Shown: positions 33,647 to 42,304, counted from the first letter of the stretch. The stretch: 64,000 bases of DNA from Arthrobacter terricola (GCF_004354015.1 NZ_SMRU01000026.1:27551-91550), one strand, 5' to 3'. Notes: a model not told the origin generated them from the sequence alone. Numbers and translations: made by a program.

Positions 33647-33697
33647 GCTGCACCGGGATAGTTGTACTGGGCAAAAGCTCAGGGCACCCGGTGCAGC
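33647..33697. terminator. Inverted repeat between pepN and lipoate ligase genes
   Basis: 11-bp perfect arms (33647-33657 and 33687-33697) separated by 29 bases. The right arm is inside the last codons of the lipoate ligase family gene. It lies between convergent genes and lacks a T-run, so terminator function is tentative. Confidence 0.4.
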
Positions 33698-34767
33698 CAT
33701 TCGCCGGTACCGAACTTTGACTGGACCCGCTCCCGTGCGATCGCCAGTTCTGCCTCGGTGACGCTGGACTCTTTGGCGCCGTAACGCTCCATGAAGACTT
33801 CCTGCATGGCCTCGATGATCTCGGCCCGCGCCAGGCCCGTTTGCCGCCGCAGCGGGTCCACGCGCTTCTTTGCGCTGCGGGTACCTTTGTCGGAGAGTTT
33901 CTCCTTGCCGATCCTCAAGACGTCCACCATCTTGTCGGCGTCGATGTCGTAGCTCATGGTGACGTGGTGCAGCATCCCGCCGTTCGCGAGGCGTTTCTGG
34001 GCGGCACCGCCGATCTTGCCTTGATCCGTCGCGATGTCGTTGAGCGGGACGTAGAAGGCAGAGATGCCCAGCTTTTCCAGGGCTGCCATGACCCAAGCGT
34101 CAAGGAACGCATAGGAATCGGCGAAACTGATGCCGTCCACAAGGCTCTGCGGGAGGTAGAGCGAATAGGTGATGCAGTTGCCTGCCTCCATGAACATCGC
34201 TCCCCCGCCGCTGATGCGCCGGACCACTGTGATGCCGTGGCGCGTGACGCCGTCGGGATCCACCTCGTTGCGGTACGACTGGAAGCTGCCGATCACCACG
34301 GACGGCTCTTCCCAGTCCCAAAAGCGCAAAGTCGGGTTGCGGAGGCCGGAGCCGACCTGTTCCGTGAGGACCTCGTCAAGTGCGACGTTGAGGTGCGTGG
34401 GAAGGACCGACGGCGGGATGACTTCCCAGTCGTGGTCCGCCCAGCCGCTGGCCTTGGAAAGGGCCCGCCGGACCGTAACCGCGACTGCGTCGGCGGAGAA
34501 GCCGAACAGGACCGCGCCGTCCGGCAACCCGGCGGTGACAGCAGCGGAAATCTCGCCCGGCGTCGAACTTTCCGGAAGGCCGGTGAGCGCCTGGTTGATG
34601 GAGAGCAGCGCTTCATCAGGTTCCAGGAAGAAGTCGCCGCTCAAGGAAACGTTCTCGAATCGCCCATCCACGACGTCGAGGTCGACCACCACCAACTTTC
34701 CGCCCGGGACCTTGTACTCGCCGTGAAGGGAACCGTTCTGTTGCTCGGAAGCCGCCCTGGATGTCAT
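33679..34767 (-). CDS. Lipoate-protein ligase family protein
   Basis: Biotin/lipoate ligase fold protein of about 362 residues. An N-terminal accessory region (EYKVPGGKLVVVDLDVVDG ... FLEPDEALLSINQALTGLP, about 1-95) resembles the lipoate ligase C-domain moved to the front. The catalytic domain has LRFWDWEEPSVVIGSFQSY and VRRISGGGAMFMEAGNCITYSL with the lipoyl/AMP motif RRxSGGG, and a Lys in GKIGGAAQKR. It may ligate lipoate or octanoate to E2 or GcvH. ATG at 34767 chosen; ATG 34776 or GTG 34791 also possible. Convergent with pepN; located after the rpmE2 terminator. Confidence 0.85.
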   Translation of the reverse strand: MTSRAASEQQNGSLHGEYKVPGGKLVVVDLDVVDGRFENVSLSGDFFLEPDEALLSINQALTGLPESSTPGEISAAVTAGLPDGAVLFGFSADAVAVTVRRALSKASGWADHDWEVIPPSVLPTHLNVALDEVLTEQVGSGLRNPTLRFWDWEEPSVVIGSFQSYRNEVDPDGVTRHGITVVRRISGGGAMFMEAGNCITYSLYLPQSLVDGISFADSYAFLDAWVMAALEKLGISAFYVPLNDIATDQGKIGGAAQKRLANGGMLHHVTMSYDIDADKMVDVLRIGKEKLSDKGTRSAKKRVDPLRRQTGLARAEIIEAMQEVFMERYGAKESSVTEAELAIARERVQSKFGTGEWLHRVP

Positions 34768-34792
34768 GGTCTCCATCCTGCCCGAAAACACA

Positions 34793-34830
34793 AAAACCCG
34801 CCCCCGCCGATCGTGGCGGGGGCGGGTTTT
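34793..34830 (-). terminator. Terminator of rpmE2
   Basis: Perfect 16-bp GC-rich stem (34793-34808 with 34815-34830) and 6-base loop. Read on the minus strand it ends in TTTTTG. It lies between the rpmE2 stop and the lipoate ligase gene. Confidence 0.9.
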
Positions 34831-34855
34831 CGTGAAAGCTTGGAGGTGAAGTTGG

Positions 34856-35113
34856 TTACTTCTTGCCGCCGAAGCCCTTGAAGCGAGCGTTGAAGCGCTC
34901 GACGCGGCCTGCGGAGTCCATGATGCGCTGCTTGCCCGTGTAGAACGGGTGCGACTCCGAGGAGATTTCGACGTCGATGACCGGGTAGGTGTTGCCGTCT
35001 TCCCACTCGATGGTCTTGGAAGAGGACACGGTGGACTTGGTCAGGAACTTGACGCCGGAAGCGAGGTCGTTGAATACAACAGCTTCGTACTTCGGGTGGA
35101 TATCAGACTTCAT
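34856..35113 (-). CDS. rpmE2: 50S ribosomal protein L31, type B
   Basis: Ribosomal protein of 85 residues that bridges the large and small subunits. It starts MKSDIHPKYEAVVFND and has the type B body (FLTKSTVSSSKTIEWEDGNTYPVIDVEIS, SHPFYTGKQRIMDSAGRVERF). It lacks the CxxC zinc pair of the type A form, as usual for the paralogue made in zinc shortage. ATG at 35113 with AAAGG upstream. The 5' region holds a TATGAT box on the minus strand (35243-35248) about 130 bases upstream; no convincing Zur palindrome could be read. Confidence 0.95.
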   Translation of the reverse strand: MKSDIHPKYEAVVFNDLASGVKFLTKSTVSSSKTIEWEDGNTYPVIDVEISSESHPFYTGKQRIMDSAGRVERFNARFKGFGGKK

Positions 35114-35370
35114 AATGGGACCTTTGTTCACGCAGCTGGATTTTGCCAGTTGCCAGGTATGAATGGATTCGGTCCGCGTGCCTGTTTGCCCTTCCATGCG
35201 ACATGCCGCTCGGAAACGTTTTTCGGGTGCCGGACCAACAGTCAATCATAGCGGAAACGATGCTTCGCAACGAATTGGCGGCTCCGCACCCTCTGCCAGA
35301 GGGTTCCGAAGCGTTCGCAATCCGTCCGTGGCCTGCGAACGGAGCCCCTGAATTCCAGCCGGACGGTCAG

Positions 35371-35376
35371 TAGGGT
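35371..35376 (+). promoter_or_regulatory. -10 box (TAGGGT) for methyltransferase
   Basis: TAGGGT is 6 bases upstream of the ATG at 35383. A GAGG falls within those 6 bases, too close to act as a ribosome site; leaderless start is likely. Confidence 0.45.
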
Positions 35377-35382
35377 TGAGGA

Positions 35383-36210
35383 ATGGCCTCACATCACGAT
35401 CCGCAGGCACGGGCATCCACCATAAATACCGGCCGTTGGATTGCCGCCGCAAGAGCGTTGGAAACTGCCCGCCCGGACCGGCTGTTCAACGATCCATGGG
35501 CCGGGCTGCTGGCCGGAGAGAGCGGCAAAGCCGCCTTGGACGCCGCCGACTACAATCCTTTCTTGCCCGTTCGGACACGGTATTTTGACGATCGCATCAC
35601 CGCGGCCACCCGGAAGGACTGCCAGATTGTCCTCCTTGGCGCCGGCATGGACACCAGGGCATTCCGGCTTCCCCTGTCCGCATCCTGCACCGTGTTCGAG
35701 ATCGACTATGCGGAGGCCTTGACGCAGAAAGAAGCCCTTCTGCGCGCCGAACTCCCGGTCTGTGAAAGAAGGTGCGTCCCGGCCGATTTGTCCGGCCCCT
35801 GGACCCAGGCCCTTCTGAAGGCAGGCTTTGACCGACGCAAACCAACGATCTGGGTCGCCGAAGGGCTCTTCTTTTACCTGACCGGATCCGTCGTCGAGTC
35901 CCTGCTTCGCGACACCGCGTCATTGTCTGCAGGAGGGGCCACTTTCCTGGCGGACCTCTTTGGAACGGGCTTGCTCGCATTGGAAAGCATGGCACCGCTC
36001 GTGGCGGCGCGCACAAGAACCCGCCGTCCACTGCCGTTTTGCACCGATACCCCCGAGGCCCTATTCCAGGCCGCCGGCTGGGACAACACTTCGATGGTCC
36101 AACCCGGAGAACACACGGCAAACTTCGGACGGCTTACTCAGGCGCCCACAACGGGGGACGCCTGGCAGCGAAGCAATCTGCGCACCTACCTGGTGACTGC
36201 AACCCTCTGA
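35383..36210 (+). CDS. Class I SAM-dependent methyltransferase (LCMT family)
   Basis: Methyltransferase of 275 residues of the leucine carboxyl methyltransferase-like group. Seen: ARPDRLFNDPWAGLLAG at the start, SAM motif IVLLGAGMDTRAFRLPL (about 82-98), acidic motif CTVFEIDYAEAL, and WVAEGLFFYLTGSVVESLL, all typical of the family. Actinobacteria have many such paralogues, of which a few methylate small metabolites. No neighbours suggest a pathway. An independent transcription unit between rpmE2 and an orphan gene. Confidence 0.85.
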   Translation: MASHHDPQARASTINTGRWIAAARALETARPDRLFNDPWAGLLAGESGKAALDAADYNPFLPVRTRYFDDRITAATRKDCQIVLLGAGMDTRAFRLPLSASCTVFEIDYAEALTQKEALLRAELPVCERRCVPADLSGPWTQALLKAGFDRRKPTIWVAEGLFFYLTGSVVESLLRDTASLSAGGATFLADLFGTGLLALESMAPLVAARTRTRRPLPFCTDTPEALFQAAGWDNTSMVQPGEHTANFGRLTQAPTTGDAWQRSNLRTYLVTATL

Positions 36211-36247
36211 CGCGCCGTGTGCGAACGCAGTGGCTGGTAAGGCAGTT

Positions 36248-36739
36248 TCAGTCAGGGTTTTCCGCCCGCGCCAACAAGGCTGCACGCTCGTCCGGGCCGG
36301 CGGGTGTCCGGGTCACGTCGACGGCCGTGAATTCGATGTCGAATTCTCCTTCCGGCCAGGTGATCACGCTGTGTACGAACGAAGAATCATCGCTTACCGT
36401 CAGCTCGTCCCGGAGTATTTCGTAGGCGGTGCGGGATCCGGTGCCGAAGCCCGGTTCGATGATTGTCAGGTGCGCGCCGCTGTACTGGAGGACGAGCCAT
36501 TCGTGGCCCACCATGTTGTCGCCGATCAGGAAACGGAGCTCCACCGCATCGGGCTGGAGCTGGCGGAGGGTGTCGATCACTGCGTCCTGGATATTGATGT
36601 CCAGGACTAGTTCGGCACCGGAGTGTAAACGGGACCGGACGGCGTGCCGAGCCTCGTTCCACTGCAGCCATCGTTCGTCTTGTTCCTCCCAGGAAAGATC
36701 TCCCGCGAGTGCTTCCCGAGTCAACCACCGCATCGGCAT
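36248..36739 (-). CDS. Hypothetical protein, unrecognised
   Basis: Protein of about 163 residues that I do not recognise. It starts MPMRWLTREALAGDLSWEEQDERWLQWNEARHAV, and residues 45-130 have alternating hydrophobic strands (AELVLDINIQDAVID, AVELRFLIGDNMVGHEWLVLQYSG) that look like an alpha/beta or barrel fold. No Cys except none in the core; no membrane segment. ATG at 36739 is 6 bases after TATACT, so probably leaderless; the frame runs on to 36769. It is convergent with the methyltransferase gene and divergent from nothing (the next gene is on the same strand upstream). Confidence 0.65.
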   Translation of the reverse strand: MPMRWLTREALAGDLSWEEQDERWLQWNEARHAVRSRLHSGAELVLDINIQDAVIDTLRQLQPDAVELRFLIGDNMVGHEWLVLQYSGAHLTIIEPGFGTGSRTAYEILRDELTVSDDSSFVHSVITWPEGEFDIEFTAVDVTRTPAGPDERAALLARAENPD

Positions 36740-36745
36740 CTCGCA

Positions 36746-36751
36746 AGTATA
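36746..36751 (-). promoter_or_regulatory. -10 box (TATACT) for orphan gene
   Basis: TATACT on the minus strand ends 6 bases before the ATG at 36739; no ribosome site, consistent with a leaderless transcript. Confidence 0.5.
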
Positions 36752-36842
36752 CGTTCGGGCCGGCGGCAAATCCCTCCGCGGCCAGTGGCCGGTAGTGCGG
36801 CGTGGTGTGCGCGTATGGACACAAGTGAGACAGTGCAGCAGC

Positions 36843-38264
36843 TTAACTTTTCACAGCGTCCGATCGACCCTGGACTGAGCTGTGGGTGCGCGTCCGGAGC
36901 TTGTGGAAGAGCAATGCGATGAAGACCACCGCGCAGAGGGCTGCTCCGATCGCGAATGTTGCGTTGATGCCGGCGCCGGTGGGGTGAAGATCCAGTGCCA
37001 TGTTCGCTGCGAGGACCGCGCCCGCGACAGCGGTACCGAACGAGCTTCCCACGGTACGCAGGACCTGGTTGAAACTCACCGAACTTCCGAGTTCCTCGGT
37101 GGCGACGCTGCGGGCAATCAACGCCGGCATTGCGGCATAACTGGCACCCATCCCCAGGCCGAACACCAGCATCCCCGTCAGGATCTCCCAAAGTCCTGTG
37201 TGGGCGAAGTACAGGAGCAGTCCCGCCACCGTCATCATGCCGGCCCCGGCTGGCAGGAGGCCCGTCAGGCTGATCCGGTGCGAGAGGCGGCGGACGATTC
37301 GATTGGCTCCAAAGCTTCCTACCGATAGCGGGAACATCACGAAGCCTGCCCAGAAGACAGGCAGCGCGATGCCGTAGCCGGTATCGGCAGGCGCCTGGGC
37401 GACGAGGCTCGAAATCGAAAGGCCGATGTACATCGCAGCGCCCAGCCCGACTGCCGTGCAGTTCGCCAGCAGTACTTCCCCGTTGCGCAATACCCGAAGG
37501 TTGATGAGGGGATGCTCGGTCTTCAGCTCGGCCCCGATCCAGGATGCCAGAACGGCGGCCGCGAAAATCAGGGTGCCGATAGTCCACGGTGAACCCCACC
37601 CCCAGTTCGGCCCTTCGCTGATACCCAGGAGGAAAGCGCCCAGGCCAAGACCGAGCAAACCCGCGCCGGTGTAGTCGAAGGGGACACGGGGGGCGTGTTC
37701 GTCAGGGCCTGCGGGGACGGCACGGAGGACGACCACGATGGCAGTGACCACGAACAAGGCGGCGAACCAGAACGCGAACCGGAAATCGAAGAGTCCCGCG
37801 ATGATTCCGGTCAGGGGGTAGCCGATTCCGATACCGGTGGAAACGGTCACCGACAGGCTGGAGATCGAGAACTGCACCTTGTCCGCGGCGACGTAGCGGC
37901 GGGCGAGGGCGATGGTCACCGGAACAATCCCGTAGCTCAGGCCCTGAAGGGACCGGCCGATCAGGAAAATCGTGAAGTTCGGTGCCGCAGCGGCGACCAC
38001 CGATCCGGCGAGGATGATCGATAGCGACCACAACAGGAGCCGCTTCTTATGCGGTCCGTCACTAAGCCGGCCCATGGCCGGCGTCGCGATTGCGCCGACC
38101 AGAAGGTTGATGGTGAGCATCCACTGTGCCGTGCTGACCGGAACATCCATCTCGCGGGAAATGGTCGGCACCAACAACATGCCCAGCGAGCTTACGATCG
38201 CCGTGGACAGCGCCGCGTAGACAAGAGCCGGGATCAATCGCGAGCGTGCCGCGGGCTCAGTCAA
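36843..38264 (-). CDS. MFS drug-type efflux transporter
   Basis: Major facilitator of 473 residues with 12-14 predicted membrane segments, nearest the DHA2/EmrB-QacA group. Motif A is GRLSDGPHKKRLLLWSL (about 63-79), and motif C-like GIGIGYPLTGIIAGLFDFRFAFW is present in segment 5. The start was placed at TTG 38264 because GGAGG lies 6 bases before it. This start falls just upstream of the marR stop (38257-38259), so the two genes overlap and are coupled. The frame extends upstream without a stop but only over marR. Regulation by the MarR neighbour is likely; the substrate is unknown. Confidence 0.87.
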   Translation of the reverse strand: MTEPAARSRLIPALVYAALSTAIVSSLGMLLVPTISREMDVPVSTAQWMLTINLLVGAIATPAMGRLSDGPHKKRLLLWSLSIILAGSVVAAAAPNFTIFLIGRSLQGLSYGIVPVTIALARRYVAADKVQFSISSLSVTVSTGIGIGYPLTGIIAGLFDFRFAFWFAALFVVTAIVVVLRAVPAGPDEHAPRVPFDYTGAGLLGLGLGAFLLGISEGPNWGWGSPWTIGTLIFAAAVLASWIGAELKTEHPLINLRVLRNGEVLLANCTAVGLGAAMYIGLSISSLVAQAPADTGYGIALPVFWAGFVMFPLSVGSFGANRIVRRLSHRISLTGLLPAGAGMMTVAGLLLYFAHTGLWEILTGMLVFGLGMGASYAAMPALIARSVATEELGSSVSFNQVLRTVGSSFGTAVAGAVLAANMALDLHPTGAGINATFAIGAALCAVVFIALLFHKLRTRTHSSVQGRSDAVKS

Positions 38265-38697
38265 CAGGTGCCTCCGATCCGAGCTTGCGAAGAACCGGGA
38301 TCGCACTTTCGAGCGTCCTCCGCTCCTCCGGTGTGAGCCGTTCCGTGATGGCCTGGTCGAGCCACCCATGACCAGCCGCGGATTCCTGGACCAGCTTCTG
38401 GCGACCCGCGTCAGTGAGCTCGATCCAGACCCTTCGCCGATCCTCCGCGTCCGGCACACGCGCCACGAGCTCCAAACGTTCGAGTTCACGCGCGGCGAGC
38501 GAAATGGCCTGAGGACTCACGTGGACCACCGCAGCCAATTCCGTGGTCGATGTGCGCCCGTGCTCTGCCACGTGCCGGAGCACGCCCAGCTTGCCCGAGG
38601 ACAGCGTTCGCTCTGCATTCAGCCTCCTCAAGAGCGGAAGCAAGGTATCAAAGAGGGAACGGGCCATCACACGGGCACCTAATGTTTCACCGGTCAC
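38257..38697 (-). CDS. MarR-family transcriptional regulator
   Basis: Winged-helix repressor of 146 residues. Helix-turn-helix: TSTTELAAVVHVSPQAISLAARELERLELVAR, followed by the wing DAEDRRRVWIELTDAG. N-terminal and C-terminal helices form the dimer interface. GTG at 38697 chosen because TATAGT ends 6 bases upstream; the open frame starts at 38712 (TTG) inside that -10 box and cannot be used from the same promoter. It is followed by the overlapping MFS gene, so it likely controls its own operon in answer to a phenolic or drug-like ligand. Confidence 0.87.
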   Translation of the reverse strand: MTGETLGARVMARSLFDTLLPLLRRLNAERTLSSGKLGVLRHVAEHGRTSTTELAAVVHVSPQAISLAARELERLELVARVPDAEDRRRVWIELTDAGRQKLVQESAAGHGWLDQAITERLTPEERRTLESAIPVLRKLGSEAPVD

Positions 38698-38703
38698 CCA
38701 CCA

Positions 38704-38733
38704 ACTATACAAGCAACTTGATCAAGCAACTTG
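38704..38733 (-). promoter_or_regulatory. Promoter and direct-repeat operator of marR-MFS operon
   Basis: TATAGT (-10) at 38704-38709 is flanked upstream by two copies of CAAGTTGCTTG (38710-38720 and 38723-38733, 13 bp apart). Each copy is near-palindromic and together they form TTGATCAA at the centre. Placement over the -35 region fits a MarR binding site. Confidence 0.65.
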
Positions 38734-38786
38734 CGTACTTTCGGCAATCTCACGCGGGAATTCAATCGCCGATCTGTCACGCCCAG

Positions 38787-39614
38787 TCAGCGCGTCGCAT
38801 AAAACGCCACAGCCGATGACGCAGCAACATTCAGGGAATCCACGCCGTTCATCATCGGAATCGTCACGCGCGCGTCGAGCAATTGATCAGTCTCCGGCTT
38901 CAGCCCATCGCCTTCGGTACCGAAAACCAGCACCAGGTTCTGGTGATCCTGGGCCACCAACTCATCCAGAGTGATGGCTCCCTCCCCCAAAGACATGCCA
39001 GCCACAAAGTAACCCGCCTCTTTCAGCTGTTCGATTCCAGCCGGCCATGCATCGATCCGCGTCCACGGCACCTGAAAAACTGTGCCCATGCTGACCCTGA
39101 TCGAACGGCGGTACAACGGATCGGCACATTGCGGCGTCACCAACACGGCGTCGACGCCGATCGCTGCTGCTGACCGAAAGACAGCCCCAACGTTCGTATG
39201 GTCGGTCAAATCCTCCAACACCGCGATCCTGGACCGATGCGGAGCAGTGAGCGTCCGGGCCGCGCCGGCCAGGAGTTCCCCAAGGGGCACGGGCGCCGGG
39301 CGATGCATGGCCGCCATGGCACCGCGATGAAGGTGGAACCCCGTTATCTTCTCGAGCAACTCGGCCGTGCCGATGTAGGCAGGGACGTCGGGGAACTCCC
39401 GGAAGACGTCGTCGAGATCCTCCAGCCATTTTTCGGCGAGGAAGAAGGAGCGAGGCTGGTGCCCGGCAGCCAGGGCCCGCCGCAGCACCCGGGACGATTC
39501 AGCAATGTACATGCCTTCGGCGGGTTCACGCAGCTTGCGGAGATGCACGTCCGTCAATTGGGTGTAATCGGAGACGCGGGGGTCGTCCGCGGTTTCAAGG
39601 TAGTGGAAGGTCAC
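38787..39614 (-). CDS. TrmH-family RNA 2'-O-methyltransferase
   Basis: SPOUT-class RNA methyltransferase of 275 residues. N-terminal substrate domain (PAEGMYIAESSRVLRRALAAGHQPRSFF); C-terminal trefoil-knot motifs IAVLEDLTDHTNVGAVFRSAAAIGVDAVL (motif 1), LVFGTEGDGL (motif 2) and IPMMNGVDSLNVAASSAVAFY (motif 3). The set is complete, so activity on a rRNA or tRNA ribose is expected; the exact target is not readable. GTG start at 39614 with AGGAAACCC before it, 7 bases after the TSUP gene stop. Confidence 0.9.
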   Translation of the reverse strand: MTFHYLETADDPRVSDYTQLTDVHLRKLREPAEGMYIAESSRVLRRALAAGHQPRSFFLAEKWLEDLDDVFREFPDVPAYIGTAELLEKITGFHLHRGAMAAMHRPAPVPLGELLAGAARTLTAPHRSRIAVLEDLTDHTNVGAVFRSAAAIGVDAVLVTPQCADPLYRRSIRVSMGTVFQVPWTRIDAWPAGIEQLKEAGYFVAGMSLGEGAITLDELVAQDHQNLVLVFGTEGDGLKPETDQLLDARVTIPMMNGVDSLNVAASSAVAFYATR

Positions 39615-39621
39615 GGGTTTC

Positions 39622-40407
39622 CTATTTCAACAGGTTGGCGATCATGAAGCCCAGAGCCACGATGCCAAGGCCGAAGATCACGATCCGCAGTGCGAGGGGC
39701 TTGAGCCGCCGGCCCACTTTGGAACCGACGAAACCACCGATCAGCGAGCTGACGGCGATGACGGCCACCACCGGCCACTCGATGCGGCCGAAGGCGAACA
39801 AGAGGTACGAGCACGCCGCCACAACGTTGACAGCCAGGACGAGGATGTTCTTCATGGCGTTGGCGTTCTGGATGGTGCCGGTCATGAAGACACCCAGGAT
39901 GCCCACGAGCAGGATGCCTTGGGCCGCAACGAAGTAGCCGCCGTAGATACCGGCCAGGTAGACCAGCACCACCAGGGTTGCTGCATGCCGTTTGTCATGG
40001 ATGGCATGCTCCGGATTTCCGGCGCGGTTCTGCACCCAGAGCTGCAGCTTGGGCTGAAAGAGCACCATGAGGAGCGCCACGACAATCAGCACTGGAGCGG
40101 CGTAGTAGAACACCCTCTCCGGAAGGTGAAGCAGCAGCCAGGCACCGGTAATCCCGCCCAGGAGAGAAGCAGGCAAGAGCCGCAGGAGCTGCCTCCCCCG
40201 GCCCTTTAACTCATGCCGGTAGCCCCAGGCCCCGGTCATATTGCCCGCCACGAGTCCCATGGCGTTGCTGATGGTAGCAGTGACCGGTGTGTAGCCCAGC
40301 GCGATGAGGACGGGAAACGTCACGAGCGTGCCGGAGCCCACCACGCTGTTGATGGTTCCGGCCCACAAGCCTGCGAAAAAGACCAGGATGCCGCTGAGGA
40401 TCTCCAC
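39622..40407 (-). CDS. TSUP-family (TauE/SafE) membrane permease
   Basis: Integral membrane protein of 261 residues with 7-8 hydrophobic segments. It starts MEILSGILVFFAGLWAGTINSVVGSGTLVTFP, the TauE/SafE repeat signature, and has the second half copy GIYGGYFVAAQGILLVGILGVF. Family members export sulfite, sulfoacetate or other organosulfur anions. GTG start at 40407. Located between an ABC ATPase gene (30 bases upstream) and the TrmH-type gene, all on the same strand. Confidence 0.88.
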   Translation of the reverse strand: MEILSGILVFFAGLWAGTINSVVGSGTLVTFPVLIALGYTPVTATISNAMGLVAGNMTGAWGYRHELKGRGRQLLRLLPASLLGGITGAWLLLHLPERVFYYAAPVLIVVALLMVLFQPKLQLWVQNRAGNPEHAIHDKRHAATLVVLVYLAGIYGGYFVAAQGILLVGILGVFMTGTIQNANAMKNILVLAVNVVAACSYLLFAFGRIEWPVVAVIAVSSLIGGFVGSKVGRRLKPLALRIVIFGLGIVALGFMIANLLK

Positions 40408-40437
40408 TGTTGGCGGTGCCGCTTGGCGCAGCCGCGC

Positions 40438-41235
40438 CTAGCGGCGAGCGGTAGCGGTGTAGCGGCCTGAGTTCTCCGTCACGTCCAACGGGAGGCCGAA
40501 GGTGCTGCTCAAATGCTCCGCGGTGAGGACCTCTTCGATCGGACCGGCAGCAACCACTACGCCTTCGCGAAGCAACATGGCGTGGGTAAATCCCGGCGGC
40601 ACTTCTTCGAGATGGTGCGTCACAAGCACCATGACGGGAGCGTCTTCGTCGCGGGCTAGCTCGGCGAGTTTGTGGACCAGTTCCTCGCGCCCGCCGAGAT
40701 CAAGCCCGGCAGCCGGTTCGTCCAGCAGGAGCAGTTCGGGATCGGACATGAGGGCGCGGGCGATTTGCACCCGCTTCCGTTCGCCTTCCGAAAGGGAAGC
40801 GAAGGTCCGGTTGAGCAGGGGTCCCATCCCCCAGTCGTTGAGAAGGCCGAAAGCGCGGCGCTCGTCGTCGCGCTCATAGCCCTCGCGCCACCGGCCGGTT
40901 ACCCCGTATGCAGCGGTGACCACGACGTTGAGGACGTTCTCGTGTTCCGGAATGTGGGTGGCCAGTGCCGCGGAGGACAGGCCGATGCGCGGACGGAGTT
41001 CGAAGACGTCAACGCGGCCGAGCGTCTCGTCAAGGATCCCGGCACGGCCGCTGCTCGGATGCATCCGGGCTGCGGCGATCTGCAGCAGAGTGGTTTTGCC
41101 TGCACCGTTGGGACCAAGGACAACCCAGCGTTCGCCCTCATTGACTTCCCAGTCAATTTTGTCCAACAGGGTCTTAGTGCCTCGGACAACGCTGACGGAA
41201 GCCAATTCAAGAACATCACTCATAGGAGTAGACAC
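40438..41235 (-). CDS. ABC transporter ATP-binding protein (ModF-/YrbF-type single ATPase)
   Basis: ATPase of 265 residues. Walker A GPNGAGKTTLLQI, signature LSEGERKRVQIARAL, Walker B LLLLDEPAAGLD and switch His in VLVTHHLEEVPPGF. No permease gene is adjacent except the TSUP protein, which is not an ABC subunit, so the partner is elsewhere or it acts alone. The start may be GTG 41235 or ATG 41223; a TAGTGT box overlaps the GTG so ATG 41223 as a leaderless start is plausible. It is divergent from serB. Confidence 0.88.
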   Translation of the reverse strand: MSTPMSDVLELASVSVVRGTKTLLDKIDWEVNEGERWVVLGPNGAGKTTLLQIAAARMHPSSGRAGILDETLGRVDVFELRPRIGLSSAALATHIPEHENVLNVVVTAAYGVTGRWREGYERDDERRAFGLLNDWGMGPLLNRTFASLSEGERKRVQIARALMSDPELLLLDEPAAGLDLGGREELVHKLAELARDEDAPVMVLVTHHLEEVPPGFTHAMLLREGVVVAAGPIEEVLTAEHLSSTFGLPLDVTENSGRYTATARR

Positions 41236-41335
41236 TAGGACAAAAACCGGAGCGATGGATAACCGGAACTTCGGTCACACTTGTCGGGTCCACAACGGGG
41301 CGAAACAGGAATTCTGGAGGGCGTTCCGCGCTGGC

Positions 41336-41341
41336 TAAGAT
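41336..41341 (+). promoter_or_regulatory. -10 box (TAAGAT) for serB
   Basis: TAAGAT ends 7 bases before the ATG at 41349; no ribosome site. Leaderless start likely. Confidence 0.55.
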
Positions 41342-41348
41342 TGCAGCC

Positions 41349-42242
41349 ATGAGTTCGAACTTGACCGCTGTCAGCTACGGCGTGAATATGTCCCCCTCGG
41401 AGCTTGAACACCTGCGCACGACGCTCGAAGAATCAGGTGCTTCGATCACGTCCGAGTCACAATCGGGCGACGGTCGGTTCGGGGTGCACACCATGGGCCT
41501 CGCGGTGGACCGGACTACCGCGGCCGACCTGTCAGGCATCCGCCACCGGGTTGCCGAGGCTTCCACCCCCGGGATGGATACCGCCATCGTGTCCGAAGCG
41601 CTGCGCGCCGCCTCCCGAAAGCTCCTCATCATGGATGTCGATTCCACGCTGATCCAGCAGGAAGTCATCGAACTGCTCGCAGCCCACGCCGGAAAGCGCG
41701 ACGAGGTAGCCGCGGTGACGGAGGCCGCCATGCGAGGAGAACTGGACTTCGCCCAAAGCCTCCACGCCCGGGTGGCGGTGCTGGCCGGGCTGCCGGCCGC
41801 CGTCGTCGACGCCGTTCGCGCCGAAGTCCGCTTGAGCGAAGGTGCGGCCGATCTCGTCGCGGCCTTCAAGTCCGGCGGTCACGCAGTTGCTGTTGTGTCC
41901 GGTGGCTTCAATCAGATCCTGCGGCCCATCGCGGAAGAACTCGGGCTGGACTACTGGATCGCGAATGAACTTGAAATCGTTGACGGCGTCCTGACCGGCA
42001 AGGTCCTGGGCGACGTGATCGATCGGGCGGCCAAGGAGAAGTACCTCCGCGAATGGGCGGCAGCGGAAGGGATCGACCTCGAGCACACCATCGCAGTGGG
42101 CGACGGCGCCAACGACCTCGACATGCTGGGCGCCGCGGGGATCGGTGTCGCTTTCAACGCCAAGCCCGCTGTCCGCGCCGTCGCGGACACCGCCATCAAT
42201 ATGCCGTACCTCGATGCGGTCCGTCATATCGCAGGCGTTTAG
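41349..42242 (+). CDS. serB: Phosphoserine phosphatase
   Basis: Last step of serine synthesis: L-phosphoserine to L-serine. HAD-fold protein of 297 residues with motif I IMDVDSTLIQQEVIELLA (Asp96 nucleophile, Asp98), motif II AVVSGGFNQI, Lys and motif IV AVGDGANDLDML. An N-terminal region of about 85 residues replaces the ACT domain seen in other SerB proteins and shows weak similarity to it. The substrate loop with Glu (QQEVIE) is preserved. It is alone on its transcript, ending at the hairpin 42268-42304. Confidence 0.93.
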   Translation: MSSNLTAVSYGVNMSPSELEHLRTTLEESGASITSESQSGDGRFGVHTMGLAVDRTTAADLSGIRHRVAEASTPGMDTAIVSEALRAASRKLLIMDVDSTLIQQEVIELLAAHAGKRDEVAAVTEAAMRGELDFAQSLHARVAVLAGLPAAVVDAVRAEVRLSEGAADLVAAFKSGGHAVAVVSGGFNQILRPIAEELGLDYWIANELEIVDGVLTGKVLGDVIDRAAKEKYLREWAAAEGIDLEHTIAVGDGANDLDMLGAAGIGVAFNAKPAVRAVADTAINMPYLDAVRHIAGV

Positions 42243-42267
42243 TCGACGTAGCGAATATCACAAAAAC

Positions 42268-42304
42268 AATTGCCCTGGACCGAATAATTCAGTCCAGGGC
42301 AATT
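42268..42304 (+). terminator. Terminator after serB
   Basis: Perfect 13-bp stem (42268-42280 with 42292-42304), 11-base loop. It lies between convergent serB and the SDR gene; AATT arms give A- and T-rich flanks on both strands. Confidence 0.75.

Noticed and set aside
34856..35280. Zur box upstream of the type B L31 gene
   Set aside because: I looked for an AT-rich TGAAAATGATTTTCA-like palindrome and found only weak partial matches.
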